From Streptomyces typhae (lineage in GTDB: Bacteria > Actinomycetota > Actinomycetes > Streptomycetales > Streptomycetaceae), in the NCBI RefSeq assembly GCF_009755605.1, contig NZ_WPNZ01000019.1, forward strand, positions 1 through 64,000: 64,000 nt of DNA. Reading direction: 5' to 3'. The first letter of the stretch is position 1; the number at the start of each line of letters is the position of its first letter. The position numbers were made by a program, and so were the translations under genes. Below, one piece after another: positions 15,741 to 25,700 of this stretch. The notes beneath the pieces are model-generated. The model was not told the DNA's origin. It ran no database searches and saw nothing but the letters and a program-made list of their open reading frames with translations.

Positions 15741-16970
15741 TCACACCAGCGGAGAGATCTGCTCCTCGACGCCGAGCAGCGCCTTGCCGTACAGCTCTTT
15801 GATCACCGCGGGCTGGAGGATGGCGTGCCGGGCGGCGATGCCCGCGTCCCGCCAGATCCGCTGCAACGGGGCGGAGTCGGCGAAGCTGCCCGCGCCGTGC
15901 GCGGTGAGCAGGAGGTCGATCGCCTCGGTGACCTGCCCGGCCGCGTGGCTGAGGCCCGCGCGCGCCCGGGTCCTGCCGAGGGCGTCCAGGGCGGTGCCGC
16001 GGGCCGCCGTGTCGATGGCGTCGACGGCGTGGTGGACGTGCAGCCGCGCCGTGTCGATCTTGAGCGTGGCCTCGGCGATCTGGAGCTGGAAGGCCGTCGA
16101 GTCGCGCTGCTTCTCGAAGAAGGTGAAGGTGACGGCCTTGTCGGCGGCCTTGCTCCTGACCAGTTCGAGGGCCGCGCGCCCGAGGCCGAGTTGCGGGGCC
16201 ACCAGCGGAGCGCCGGTGAGGAACTGCGTGAAGGCCGCGCGGGCGAGGGGCGTGCCGGACCGCTGGACCGGGTAGTCGCCGGCCAGCGCCTTCGGCACCG
16301 ACAGGAGGCGGTGCTCCGGTACGAAGACGTCCTCGGCCACGACGGTGTTGCTGCCGGTGGCGCGCAGGCCCGCCACGAACCAGCTCTCCTCCACCGTGTA
16401 GTCGGCGGCGGGGATCAGCGCGATGCCCTGGTCGACGATCTCCCCGGTGGCGTCGGGGACCGGGAAGCCGATCACGGCCCAGTCGGCGTGCCAGGCACCC
16501 GACGCGTAGTGCCACCGGCCCGAGACCCGGAAGCCGCCCTCGACCCGCCGGGCGGTGGCGCTCGGCGTGAGCACCCCGGACACCTTCGCCTCCGGGTCGG
16601 CCCCGAACACCTCGTCCTGCGCCTGTTCCGGGAACAGACTGACGATCCAGGCCACCGAGTTGCTCACCGCGACCACCCACGAACTGCTGCCGTCGCCCTC
16701 GGCGAGGACGTCGGCGACATCGACGAGGGTGCGCAGGGGCGCCTCGTGACCGCCGTACCGCTGGGGCACGGCGAGCTTGAACAGGCCCGCGTCCGCGAGG
16801 GCCTTGACGGATTCCTCGGGCAGCCTGCGGTCGCGCTCGCCCTGTTCGGCGCCCCGCGCGAGCAGCGGCACCAGGTCGCGGGCGGCGGACAGCACGTCGG
16901 ACGAGGTGGGGGACGCGGGGTCGGACGGCTCGGGGGACGTCGGTACGGGGCCGGCCTGGGTGACGGTCAT
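15741..16970 (-). CDS. Acyl-CoA-dehydrogenase-fold flavin monooxygenase (two-component oxygenase)
   Basis: A 409-residue protein with the acyl-CoA dehydrogenase fold, of the group that includes HsaA, the p-hydroxyphenylacetate hydroxylase C2 type and nitrososynthases such as KijD3. Typical blocks are LFKLAVPQRYGGHE, GSSSWVV near residue 95, SGRWHYASG, and DVFVPEHR. The conserved catalytic Glu region of true dehydrogenases is not evident. The flavin reductase gene lies directly upstream, 11 bases away, so the pair is best read as an FMNH2-dependent C- or N-oxygenase. The substrate is unknown; oxidation of an NRPS intermediate is likely from context. Confidence 0.85.
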   Translation of the reverse strand: MTVTQAGPVPTSPEPSDPASPTSSDVLSAARDLVPLLARGAEQGERDRRLPEESVKALADAGLFKLAVPQRYGGHEAPLRTLVDVADVLAEGDGSSSWVVAVSNSVAWIVSLFPEQAQDEVFGADPEAKVSGVLTPSATARRVEGGFRVSGRWHYASGAWHADWAVIGFPVPDATGEIVDQGIALIPAADYTVEESWFVAGLRATGSNTVVAEDVFVPEHRLLSVPKALAGDYPVQRSGTPLARAAFTQFLTGAPLVAPQLGLGRAALELVRSKAADKAVTFTFFEKQRDSTAFQLQIAEATLKIDTARLHVHHAVDAIDTAARGTALDALGRTRARAGLSHAAGQVTEAIDLLLTAHGAGSFADSAPLQRIWRDAGIAARHAILQPAVIKELYGKALLGVEEQISPLV

Positions 16971-16981
16971 GGGGCTTCCTC

Positions 16982-17506
16982 TCAGCGGGCGAACGCCGCG
17001 ATCTGATCGGTGATGGACAGGGGCTTCTTCGCGGTGAAGGCGGAGTGCGTGCCGAACGTCCGGTGGCCGTGGACGAGCGGTGCGGCGGTCCCGGGGCCGG
17101 AGACGTGCCCCACCAGGCTGAGGATCAGCAGGTGGTCCCCGCCCGCGACGAACCGCTGGGGGTGGCACACGAGCCAGCCCGGCGCGGCCCGCAGGCGCGG
17201 CAGGCCGGTGTCCGCGTACCAGTCGACCTCGCCGAACCGGTCGGCGGCCGGAGAGGCGAAGACGGCGGCCACGCCCGCCTGTCCGGCCCCGAGGAGGTTC
17301 ACCCCGAACCGCCCGGTGCGCCGGATCCGGGGCAGCAGCTTCGATCCGCGGTCGAGGGCGATGGTCACCATGGGCGGGCGCAGCGACAGCGAGGTGAGCG
17401 AGCCGACCGTGGTGCCGTGGGGCACGCCGCGCTCCATCGTCGTGACGACGGCGACCGGGGTGCAGACACCGGCCATGAAGTCCTTGAACTCCCGCTCCGA
17501 GACCAT
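16982..17506 (-). CDS. NAD(P)H:flavin reductase (HpaC-like)
   Basis: A 174-residue flavin reductase domain protein. Landmarks are GVCTPVAVVTT near the N-terminus, VGSLTSLSLRPPMV and GRFGVNLLGAGQ, which form the flavin pocket, and a C-terminal LVHGHRTF. It supplies reduced FMN or FAD to the acyl-CoA-dehydrogenase-fold monooxygenase encoded immediately downstream. The ATG at 17506 overlaps the stop of the dehydrogenase-like gene by one base (TGATG). A GTG one codon earlier is equally possible. Confidence 0.9.
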   Translation of the reverse strand: MVSEREFKDFMAGVCTPVAVVTTMERGVPHGTTVGSLTSLSLRPPMVTIALDRGSKLLPRIRRTGRFGVNLLGAGQAGVAAVFASPAADRFGEVDWYADTGLPRLRAAPGWLVCHPQRFVAGGDHLLILSLVGHVSGPGTAAPLVHGHRTFGTHSAFTAKKPLSITDQIAAFAR

Positions 17507-18456
17507 CACTCACCCCCGGCGGGGGACGCACCGGTGGCGGGCACGGCGGCGCCCGCCGCACCGGAGCCCGCCGCTCCCACGGAAGCGGTGATCCCGCCGA
17601 AGCGCCGGTCGAGGAGCGCGTCGGGGAGCAGCCGCGCGAGGCGGCCCATCCGCCGTGCGTCCGCGCCGACCCAGTACCGGGCGCGGGGCCGGGTGTCGGT
17701 CAGGGCGCGGGCGACCGCGCGGGCGAAGTCCTCGGGCGACGTCCTGCTCGCGAGGGCCTGCTGCCCATTGCCCTCCATGAACGCGAGGAAGGAGGCCCGG
17801 TAGCGCTCGGCCACCCCGGCGGGCGCGTCCCGCAGCACCTGCTCGCCCGCCGCGGACACCTTGGACCAGATCGGCGTGAGGATGGCGCCCGGCGCCACGA
17901 CCGACACGCGCACGCCGCTCGGCCCCAGTTCGCGGCGGAGCGCGTCGCTCAGCGCCTCCTTGGCGAACTGCGCCGTGGAGTAGGCCCCGAGGTAGGGGAC
18001 CGCCGCCTTGCCGAGGCCGGAGGTGACGTTGACGATCCGCCCCCGCGACCGGCGGAGCAGCGGCAGATGCGCGCGGACCACCCCGAGGTGGCCGACCACG
18101 TTGACGTCGAGCTGGCGGCGGAACTGCTCGCTGTCCACGCACTCCAGCGGTCCCGGGACACAGATCCCGGCGTTGTTGACCAGGCCGCGGAGGGCGCCGT
18201 ACGCGCGCTCCGCGAACTCCGCCGCGGCCCGCACCGACGCGTCGTCGGTGATGTCGACGACCGTGTAGTGCAGCCTGCCGTGCAGCGACTCGGCGAGGAG
18301 CTTCTCGCCGTCCTCGTCCCGTCGCACCCCCGCGAGGACCTGGAAGCCGCGGTTCTCCAGGTCCAGGGCGCACTCCCGGCCGAGGCCGGAGGAGGCGCCG
18401 GTGACGAGCACCGCTCCGCCCGCAGGGAGCCGCCCGCGCACGGTACGCCCGCTCAT
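17506..18456 (-). CDS. Short-chain dehydrogenase-like protein with altered active site (YxxxQ)
   Basis: A 316-residue classical short-chain dehydrogenase/reductase. The nucleotide-binding TGASSGLG, the NNAG motif and the catalytic-Ser region (IVNVTSGLG) are intact. The YxxxK motif reads Y-S-T-A-Q, so the catalytic Lys is Gln; the reading of the codons between 17,960 and 17,985 is unambiguous. A Lys three residues later (QFAK) may or may not compensate. The protein could be a weak reductase, use a different proton relay, or have a non-redox role. The ATG overlaps the upstream flavin monooxygenase stop by four bases. The C-terminal 30 residues are Ala/Gly-rich. Confidence 0.88.
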   Translation of the reverse strand: MSGRTVRGRLPAGGAVLVTGASSGLGRECALDLENRGFQVLAGVRRDEDGEKLLAESLHGRLHYTVVDITDDASVRAAAEFAERAYGALRGLVNNAGICVPGPLECVDSEQFRRQLDVNVVGHLGVVRAHLPLLRRSRGRIVNVTSGLGKAAVPYLGAYSTAQFAKEALSDALRRELGPSGVRVSVVAPGAILTPIWSKVSAAGEQVLRDAPAGVAERYRASFLAFMEGNGQQALASRTSPEDFARAVARALTDTRPRARYWVGADARRMGRLARLLPDALLDRRFGGITASVGAAGSGAAGAAVPATGASPAGGE

Positions 18457-19739
18457 CGGCCCGCCCTTCCGCCCGCGCCGGGGAGAGGACCGGCCCCCGG
18501 TGAGCCTGCGCCGGGAACAGCGCCCGCGCCGGGAACAGCGCCCGCGCCGGGAACAGCGCCCGCGCCGGGAAACGTCAGCGCCGGTTCGAGCTTGCCCACC
18601 AGCGTCCGGTGCGGCATCAGCCGGAAGTACGCGTCGCGGAACCTGCGGCGCAGCGGACCCTGCGACTGCTCGAACTCGCTGATCGACCGGGTGGCTTCGA
18701 CGATCATCCGCGTACGGTCGTACCGCGCCGCCTCGTAGGAGCGCAGACCACCGGCCACGTCCGGGGCGTGCTGCACGTGCCGGGCGAGGACGGCGGCGTC
18801 CTCCATCGCCATGGCGGAGCCCTGGCCGAGGCTGGTGAGCATCGGGTGGGCGGCGTCCCCGAGCAGGGTGACGGGGCCGGTGCCCCAGGGCCGCAGGAAC
18901 GGGCGGTCCCGGGTGTTGAGCGTCAGCAGATCGGCGGGCGGCGTCACCCGGATCGCCTCGCGCACCTCGTCCGGCCAGCCGGAGTAGGCGTCGAGCACCC
19001 CGGCCTTGCCACCGCTCCAGGTGCTCGACTCCGCGTACGGCATGTTCTTGGTGCCCCACCAGTACAGGCGCCCCCGGCCGATGTCGACCAGGCCGAACCG
19101 CATCCCGTCGCCCCACAGGTGCACCACCGAGCCGGGGGCGAACCGCGGATGGCTGTACTCGGTGATGCCGAGCCACGCGATGTACCCGCTGTCGCGGACG
19201 GTCTCGCCGGGCCCGGTGAGCTGGCGCCGGATCGCCGAGTTGAAGCCGTCGGCGCCGACCAGGAGATCGGCCTCGGCCCGCCGGCCGTCCGTGAAGTGGA
19301 CGCGCGCCCGGTCGCCGACGACCTCGAACCGCTCCGCGGCCGCGTTCAGGGTGACGGGGATGTCCGCCGCCGCGTCGAGGAGCGCGGCCAGCAGGTCGGC
19401 GCGGCTGATGCACACGCACGGCACCCCGATGCGCCGGGTGATCTCGGGGAACGGGAACTCCCGGATCAGCCTGCCCTTGTGGTCCTTGACGTGGTACGTC
19501 TCCATCACCCGGCCGCGCTTCTCCAGGCCGAGGTCGATGTCGACGGTGGCGAGCGCGGCCGTCGCGTTGCTCATCACGGACAGGCCGAACCCGGCCGCCC
19601 GGAGCTCCGGGGCCCGCTCGAACACCTCCACGTCGAAGCCCACCTGCCGCAGCGCGACGGCCGCGGTGAGACCGCCGATCCCCGCGCCGACGACGACGGC
19701 TGTCCGCCCTCCCGGCCGCTTCGCTCCCGTGCTGCCCAT
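18453..19739 (-). CDS. Class A FAD-dependent monooxygenase, candidate pyrrolizidine-forming enzyme
   Basis: A 428-residue flavoprotein monooxygenase of the p-hydroxybenzoate hydroxylase type. The FAD-binding VVVGAGIGGLTAA, the mid-domain VGADGFNSAIRR (DG motif) and GDAAHPMLTSLGQG near residue 300 are all present. The gene lies one base after the NRPS stop. In legonmycin, brabantamide and pyrrolizixenamide pathways an FAD monooxygenase next to a bimodular NRPS performs a Baeyer-Villiger-like ring contraction that creates the pyrrolizidine core; that is my inferred role here. The C-terminus carries an unusual PGAGAV repeat encoded by an 18-bp tandem array. Confidence 0.9.
   Translation of the reverse strand: MGSTGAKRPGGRTAVVVGAGIGGLTAAVALRQVGFDVEVFERAPELRAAGFGLSVMSNATAALATVDIDLGLEKRGRVMETYHVKDHKGRLIREFPFPEITRRIGVPCVCISRADLLAALLDAAADIPVTLNAAAERFEVVGDRARVHFTDGRRAEADLLVGADGFNSAIRRQLTGPGETVRDSGYIAWLGITEYSHPRFAPGSVVHLWGDGMRFGLVDIGRGRLYWWGTKNMPYAESSTWSGGKAGVLDAYSGWPDEVREAIRVTPPADLLTLNTRDRPFLRPWGTGPVTLLGDAAHPMLTSLGQGSAMAMEDAAVLARHVQHAPDVAGGLRSYEAARYDRTRMIVEATRSISEFEQSQGPLRRRFRDAYFRLMPHRTLVGKLEPALTFPGAGAVPGAGAVPGAGAVPGAGSPGAGPLPGAGGRAGR
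18508..18574 (-). repeat. 18-bp tandem repeat (about 3.7 copies) at the 3' end of the monooxygenase gene
   Basis: The plus-strand unit gcgccgggaacagcgccc is repeated exactly at 18508, 18526 and 18544, with a partial fourth copy. Read on the minus strand it encodes repeated Pro-Gly-Ala-Gly-Ala-Val in a flexible tail beyond the catalytic fold. All copies keep the reading frame. Confidence 0.9.
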
Positions 19740-19740
19740 G

Positions 19741-22700
19741 TCAGTCCCTCCCGCTGTCGTCGGCCTGGAGTCCGATGGCCCTGAGCACCTCGCCGACGAT
19801 GTCGGCCACGCGCGGTTCCTCCATGATCGTGAGATGGTCGCCCTCGACCTCGATCACCGACAGGCGCCCCGCGGTGCGTTCCTGCCAGCCGTTGGTGGGG
19901 TCGGCGTGCATGCTGTCGATGGCGGTGTGCATGTCCAGGAGCACGCCGGGCAGCGGATCCCTGGCCCGCACGAGGACCACGTCGTGGTCCACGACCTCGG
20001 GGCGGTAGTCGAAGGCGGAGCGCCAGTTCGCCTCGTACAGGCGGAAGAGGCGGCGTACGACGGCGTCGCCGCTGCCCGCGGGCAGCACGCCCTCGGCGAC
20101 GGCGAGGCCGGTCATGAACGCGAACTTCTCGTCCAGGGTGGTCAGGTCCGGTGGCAGCAGGTCCCCGGCCGTGGCGCTGCCGTGCTGGAGCCAGAGCAGC
20201 TCCCAGAAGAACCAGCCGAGCAGCGCCTCGTCGTCGGTCCAGGGCCGCCGCCCCGGGTTGAGCGCCGTCGTGTCGAGCAGGACGAGCCCGCCGACGCGCT
20301 CCCCGGCGGCGTGCAGCTGGCGGGCCATCTCGAAGGCGACGAACCCGCCGAACGACCAGCCGCCGATGTGGTAGGGCCCGTGCGGCTGCACCCGGCGCAT
20401 CGCCGCGATGTAGTCGGCCGCGAGGCGCTCGATGCCGCGCACCGGCTCCGTGCCGACGTCCGAACCGGCCGCCTGGAGCGCGTAGAAAGGCTGGTCCTCC
20501 GGCAGGTGCTTGGCGAAAGGGACGTAGCAGAGCACGTTGCCGCCCATGGGGTGCGCGAAGAACAGCGGCGGCCTGGTGCCCTCGGGCCGGATCGCCACCA
20601 GCGGGTCGAACGCGGCCGGCACGGTGCCCGTCGCGCGGAGCCGCTCGGCCAGTTCGGCCACGGTGGGCGCCACGATGAAGTCCGACAGGGGGATCGCGGT
20701 GCCGAACCGCTCCTCCGTGAGGACCACGAGACGCATCGCCGTGATCGAGGAGGCCCCGAGGTCGAAGAGGTTGTCGTGCACGCCGACCTCGGGCACCTGG
20801 AGCAGATCGGCCAGCATCTCCGCGAGAGCCCGTTCGTGGACGTCGCGCGGGGCGACGCGGTCGCCGCGCTCCTCGCGGGCCAGCGGCAGGTCGCGCAGCG
20901 CGGCCTCGTCGCGCTTGCCGTTCGGCGTGAGCGGGACGGCGGGCAGCCAGGCGAAGTGCGCGGGCACCATGTACTCCGGCAGCTTCGCGCGCAGGTGCCG
21001 CCGCACCGCGTCCAGGTCCGTCCGGGCGGGGTCGCCGACCAGGAACGCCGCGAGGAAGACGTCGCCCGCCGTGTTCCGCCGGGGCACCACGGCGACGTCG
21101 GTCAGGGCGTCGGGATCGCCCGCCGCGGCCTCGGTGACGACCAGTTCGACCTCCGCGGGCTCGACCCGGTAGCCGCGGACCTTGACCTGCCGGTCGGCGC
21201 GGCCGAGGCACACCACGTTCCCGTCGGGCAGCACCATGCCGACGTCACCGGTGCGGTAGAGGCGCTCGCCGCCGTCCGGGGCGGTGACGAAACGCTCCTC
21301 CGTCAGGTCGGGGCGCCCCGCGTACCCGGTGGCGAGGCCGGCGCCGCCGACGTAGATCTCGCCCCGGCACCCGACGGGCACCGGGCGCATCCGGGCGTCG
21401 AGGACCAGGAGCCGGGCCCCGTGGATGGGCCGCCCGACCGGGGGCAGCGCGGGGAAGGACCGCGGGTCGCCGGTCATCTCGTAGAAGGCCGCAGCGTGGG
21501 TCTCGGTGGGGCCGTAGTGGTTGTCGAGGACCACCTCGCCGAGGGACGCGCAGAAGCGGCGGATCTCGTCCGTCATCCGGAACTGCTCGCCCGAGGAGCA
21601 CAGGACGCGCAGGTCCCGGGGCACCAGGCCGAGGGTGTCGGACGCCTCCGCCATCTGCTGCAGCGCCACATAGGGCAGGTGGACCCGGTCCACGCGCTCC
21701 TTGTCGATCAGGCGGAGCAGCCCCGGCATGTCCCGGCGCAGTTCCTCTCCGACCAGGACGAGGGCGCCCCCACCGCACAGGGTGGCGTACAGCTCCTGGA
21801 ACGAGACGTCGAAGCTCAGCGGGGCGTACTGGAGGGTCCTGCTGTCCTCGGCGGTGCTCGGTATCGCGTTCTGCCAGGCCACCAGGTTGGCCAGCGAGCG
21901 GTGCGGTGCCGCGACGCCCTTCGGCCGTCCCGTCGAGCCGGAGGTGAACAGCAGGTACACCTCGTCGTCGCCGCCGATCTCCGGCAGCGCGGACCCGGCA
22001 CCGGGGTCGGTGTCCGCCGCGGCCAGGGACTCGTACGATACGAGGCGGGCCGTGGTGTCGAGGGCGTCGCGGTGCGCCTCGTCGACGACGACGCACGCGG
22101 GCCCGCTCTGCTCGATCATGTCCCGCAGCCGGGCCGCCGGATACGCGGTGTCGAGCGGCACCGTCGAGCAGCCGGCCTTCGCGGTGGCGAGGGTCGCGGC
22201 GACCGTCTCCGGCGTCCGTCCCATCGCGACGCCGACGCGCTCGCCGGGGCGCACGCCCGCGGCGAGGAGGCCCCGGGCGATCCGCGTGGCGGTCCGGTCC
22301 AGTTCCGCGTAGCTCCACGTACGGCCGTCGGAGACCACCGCCTGCGCCTGCGGTGACCGGCGTGCCCGGTCCTCGAAGGCGCGCACCACATCGGTCAGGG
22401 GCTCCGTGGCCCGCGCGGCGGGCGCGGCGGGCGCGAGCGGGCTCAACTCGACCGCGCTGTCCGGCTGTTCCACGATCCAGCGCAGGATGCGCAGGTACGT
22501 GTCGGTGTACAGCTGCCCCTGCGTGGCGGTGAACGACCGGCCGGAGAAGTCGAGGCGGAGCCGGATGGAGCCGTCCACCGGGTCGACCATGGCGTTGACG
22601 ACCAGGGAGAAGTTGGTCTCCTCCCAGACGCCGAAGCCGCGGCTGCTGATGCCCGGTGTGCGGAAGACCGCGCCGAGCTGCTGGAAGTGGATGTAGTTGA

Positions 22701-25700
22701 ACAGCGTGTCGACGAGCCCGGGGCGGCCGAGGTCCTCCTGGATGACGGCGAGCGGCACCCGCCGGTGCGGGTGGCTCTCCCGCTCCCTTTCCACCACGTG
22801 CCGTACGACGTCGAACCAGGTGGCCCCCTCCGCGTCGACGCGCACGGGCAGGGTGTTGAGGAAGAGGCCGCAGGTGCGTTCGGCGCCGTCGACGTCCGGC
22901 CTGCCGTGGGTGACGAGCCCGGTGGTGACGTCCGACCGGCCGGAGAAGGCACGGAGGAGCAGGACGTGCGCGGCGAACAGGACCGCCTTCACCGGGACGC
23001 GCCGGTCGCGCGCGGTGGTGCGCACGGTGTCGACGAGCTCGGCGGGCAGCGTCAGGTCGTACTCGATCCGTTCGTCGGAGGCGGGGGCCTCGTACGGGCG
23101 GAAGCTCTCCAGGTGGGGCTGCGCGGCCCCGGTGAGTTCCTTGCGCCAGTAGGCCCTGCCCGACTCCGACTCGACGGCGGCACGCTCCGCGGCGACGTGC
23201 AGCGCGGCCGAGGGCGGCAGGGTGTCCGGCACCGGTTCGAGGTCCATCCCGAGGAGGTGGCCGTAGTCCCGCAGGAGCTCCGACACGAGGTTGGCGACGC
23301 TGCCGCCGTCGAGGATGGCGTGGTGGAAGCTGAGGACGAGCTCGACCGTGTCGGGCAGGACGAACGCCCGGAAGTGGTACAGCGGCGCCTCGTCGAAGCG
23401 GTAGTCGTGGCGCCGCCGCCGCGCGACGTGCTCGTGGATGGGCGCCTCGGCGCCGTCCGGCGTCGAACCGCGCAGGTCGGCGACGCTCAGCCCGCCCTCG
23501 ACGGTGGCGTGGACGATCTGGAGCGGCTCGGAGTGCCCCGCGAGCGCGAACGACGAGCGGAGCACGGGATGACGTCGGACGAGGCGGGCGAAGGCCTCCC
23601 GGAAGGGGGCCTCCTGCCACGGCATGGCGAGGCTGTAGCGGAAGACGTCCTTGTACGTCGCGGAGTCCTGCCGCTCCCGGCTGTGGAACAGCAGGCCGAG
23701 CTGGAGCCGGGTCAGCGGATAGGCGTCCTCGTACGTCTCCAGGCGGGCGCGGTCCACGGGGGAGACCAGGGCGAACGGCTCCGGCGCGGCGGCGACCGCG
23801 TCCGGGTGGCCCGCGCCCGGCGCCGGTGCCGCGGAGATCTCGGCGGCCGCGGCTAGGGCCGCCACGGTCGGGTTCTGGACGAAGTCGTCCATCGTGAACC
23901 GGATGCCCGCCTTCGCCGCGAGGGCCCGTACCCGCAGCACACTGATCGAGTCGCCGCCGATGACGAAGTAGTCCGCGTGCACACCGACCCGGTCGGTGCC
24001 GAGCACCCGCGCCCAGATGTCGGCGAGCACGGCCTCGTGCGGAGTGCGCGGCGCGTCGTCCTCGCCCGCGTACGCGCCGACGGCCGGAGCGGGCAGCGCC
24101 TTGCGGTCGGCCTTGCCGTTCGGGGTGAGGGGGAGGGCGGCGAGCCGTTCGAAGTGCGCCGGGATCATGAAGCCGGGGAGCACCTCGCCGAGGGCCGAGC
24201 GCAGCGCGCCGGTGTCGAGGTCGTCGTCGGCCGTGCAGTAGGCGACGAGGACCGGGCCCCGGCCGCCGCCGGGCCGGTGGTCGACGACCACGGCGTCGCG
24301 GATCGCGGGCAGGGAGACCAGGGCGTTCTGCACCTCGCCCAGCTCCACCCGGTTGCCGCGGATCTTCACCTGGTCGTCGGTCCTGCCGAGGTACTCGACG
24401 GTGCCGTCGGCGAGCAGGCGGGCAAGGTCCCCGGTGCGGTAGAGGCGCCCGCCGGGGCTGAAGGGGTCCTCCACGAAGCGCTCGGCGGTCAGTTCGGGGC
24501 GGCCCAGGTAGCCGCGGGCGACCTGGACGCCGCCGACGCACAGCTCGCCGGGGACGCCGACGGGCTGCGGCCGGTCGTGCCGGTCGAGTACGTACAGCGT
24601 GGTGTTCTCCACCGGGCGGCCGATGGGCACCCGGGTGACGGGCCCGTGCGCGGCGGGCGGGCAGTCGAAGTACGTGACGTCGACGGCGGCTTCGGTGGGC
24701 CCGTACAGGTTGACCAGGCGCGGCGCGTCCTCGTCGCCGAAGACCCGCTGGAACTGCGTGACCCGCTCCGGCGGCAGTGCTTCGCCGCTGCAGAACACCG
24801 AAGCCAGCGAGGCGGCTTCGCGGGACCGGTCCGGGCTCTCCTCCAGGAGGTCGAGGAACGGGCCGAGCATCGACGGCACGAAGTGCAGGACGCTCACGCG
24901 GTGTACGCGCACGACCCGGGCGATCTCCGCCGGGTCCTTCTCGCCGCCCGGCGGCAGCAGCACCACTCGGGCGCCCTGGACGGCCCACCACAGCAGCTCC
25001 CACACCGAGACGTCGAAGGAGATGGGCGTCTTCTGCAACAGCGTGTCGCCCGGACCGACCGGGTAGCGGCGCTGCATCCACGTCAGCCGGTTGACCACCG
25101 CGTGGTGTTCGACCATGACGCCCTTGGGGCGGCCGGTGGAACCGGAGGTGTAGATGACGTAGGCGAGGTCGTCGGAGCTTGAGGTCGGGCCGAGCGGCTC
25201 GGCGGAACCGCGGTACAGCTCGGAGATCCGGAGCACCGGGGCGTCCGTGTCCGGGGCCGCGGTCCCGGCGGCGGCGCCGTCGCCGCGCAGCACCAGCTTC
25301 GCCCGGCAGTCCGCCAGGAGCAGCTTGATCCGCGCGGGCGGGTAACCGGGGTCGACGGGCACGTAGGCGGCGCCCGACTTCAGGATGCCGAGCAGTCCTG
25401 GCAGCAGCTCCGGGCCGCGCTCGGCGAGGATCGCGACCCTCTCGCCGGGGCCCGCCCCGTGCGCGCGCAGCGCCCGCGCCACCTGGTTGGAGAGGCGGTC
25501 GAGCGCGGCGAAGGTCAGGGTGGTGCCGGAGACGTCGTCGACCACGGCCGTCAGGTCCGGGGTGCGCGCCGCCTGCTCGGCGAAGAGCTGGTGCAGCGTC
25601 TTCTCCCGCGGATAGGGCGCCGTCGGGCCCTGGCGGCGGCGCACGACGTCCTCGTACTCGGCGGCGGTCAGCATGGGGAGCGCCGACAGCGGCCGGTCCA

